Below, in pieces: positions 33,789-33,804 of a DNA stretch of 33,804 nucleotides; within the stretch, counting starts at the first letter, position 1; each line of letters opens with the position of its first letter. The stretch spans positions 1 through 33,804 of the forward strand of contig JASJDJ010000072.1 of the NCBI GenBank assembly GCA_030065635.1, read 5' to 3'. This stretch comes from Xenococcaceae cyanobacterium MO_188.B32. GTDB lineage: Bacteria; Cyanobacteriota; Cyanobacteriia; Cyanobacteriales; Xenococcaceae. Under the pieces are notes generated by a model. The model saw only the letters and a list, made by a program, of their open reading frames with translations. It was not told the DNA's origin and searched no databases. The translations under genes and the position numbers were made by a program.

Positions 33789-33804
33789 AAAAGTAACTCC
33801 GTAC

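Overview
The window is from a cyanobacterium. The evidence is frequent HIP1-type GCGATCGC octamers (for example 411-418 and 14027-14034), an SLH-domain outer-membrane porin, a Psb32-type TPM protein, a LexA with a cyanobacterial-type LexA box, a DUF4346 protein, and many heptanucleotide tandem repeats in AT-rich intergenic DNA. I cannot assign a genus. I saw no rRNA, tRNA or CRISPR array.

Layout. 1-7900 is an accessory, repeat-rich segment. It holds a 53-aa small protein gene, a 467-bp inverted-repeat element without a transposase, a large membrane-bound NRPS-like gene (1297-5337) with the A-T-TM-(C-like)x3 plan of epsilon-poly-L-lysine synthetase (Pls), a MITE lying exactly on that gene's stop codon, an exported alpha/beta hydrolase of the proline-iminopeptidase type, and a second MITE behind it. 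7900-16312 is mostly housekeeping: porin, tRNA-dihydrouridine synthase, LexA, an anthranilate-synthase-I-type enzyme, a TPR membrane protein, a conserved basic-tailed protein, and a DUF39 homocysteine-biosynthesis protein. 16367-17719 is an orphan tnpB with a divergent, apparently start-codon-less ribbon-helix-helix-like gene. 17896-24677 carries an AI-2E-type permease, a small membrane protein, FbaB-type aldolase, a DUF819 permease, PAPS reductase, a small secreted protein and a GT1 glycosyltransferase. 24692-33788 carries a ZIP-like membrane protein, a frameshifted transposase remnant, GTPase Der, Psb32, DUF4346, an FAD oxidoreductase/TPR pair, a repeat-rich gap and an unusually long CcsA-type cytochrome c biogenesis protein.

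How the genes relate. Few clear operons exist. The oxidoreductase and TPR genes (29089-31511) are 20 bp apart, and lexA and dusB are co-oriented, as are the 65-aa protein and the permease. lexA has its own operator and intact self-cleavage residues, so SOS autoregulation is likely. DUF39 and CysH both belong to sulfur assimilation but are 6 kb apart. The most interesting system is the predicted membrane-bound homopolymer synthetase at 1297-5337, with an acidic residue in its predicted substrate pocket. Next come the tnpB/RHH pair and several families of small palindromic elements, including one predicted three-way-junction palindrome and one GC-rich palindrome that interrupts another repeat.
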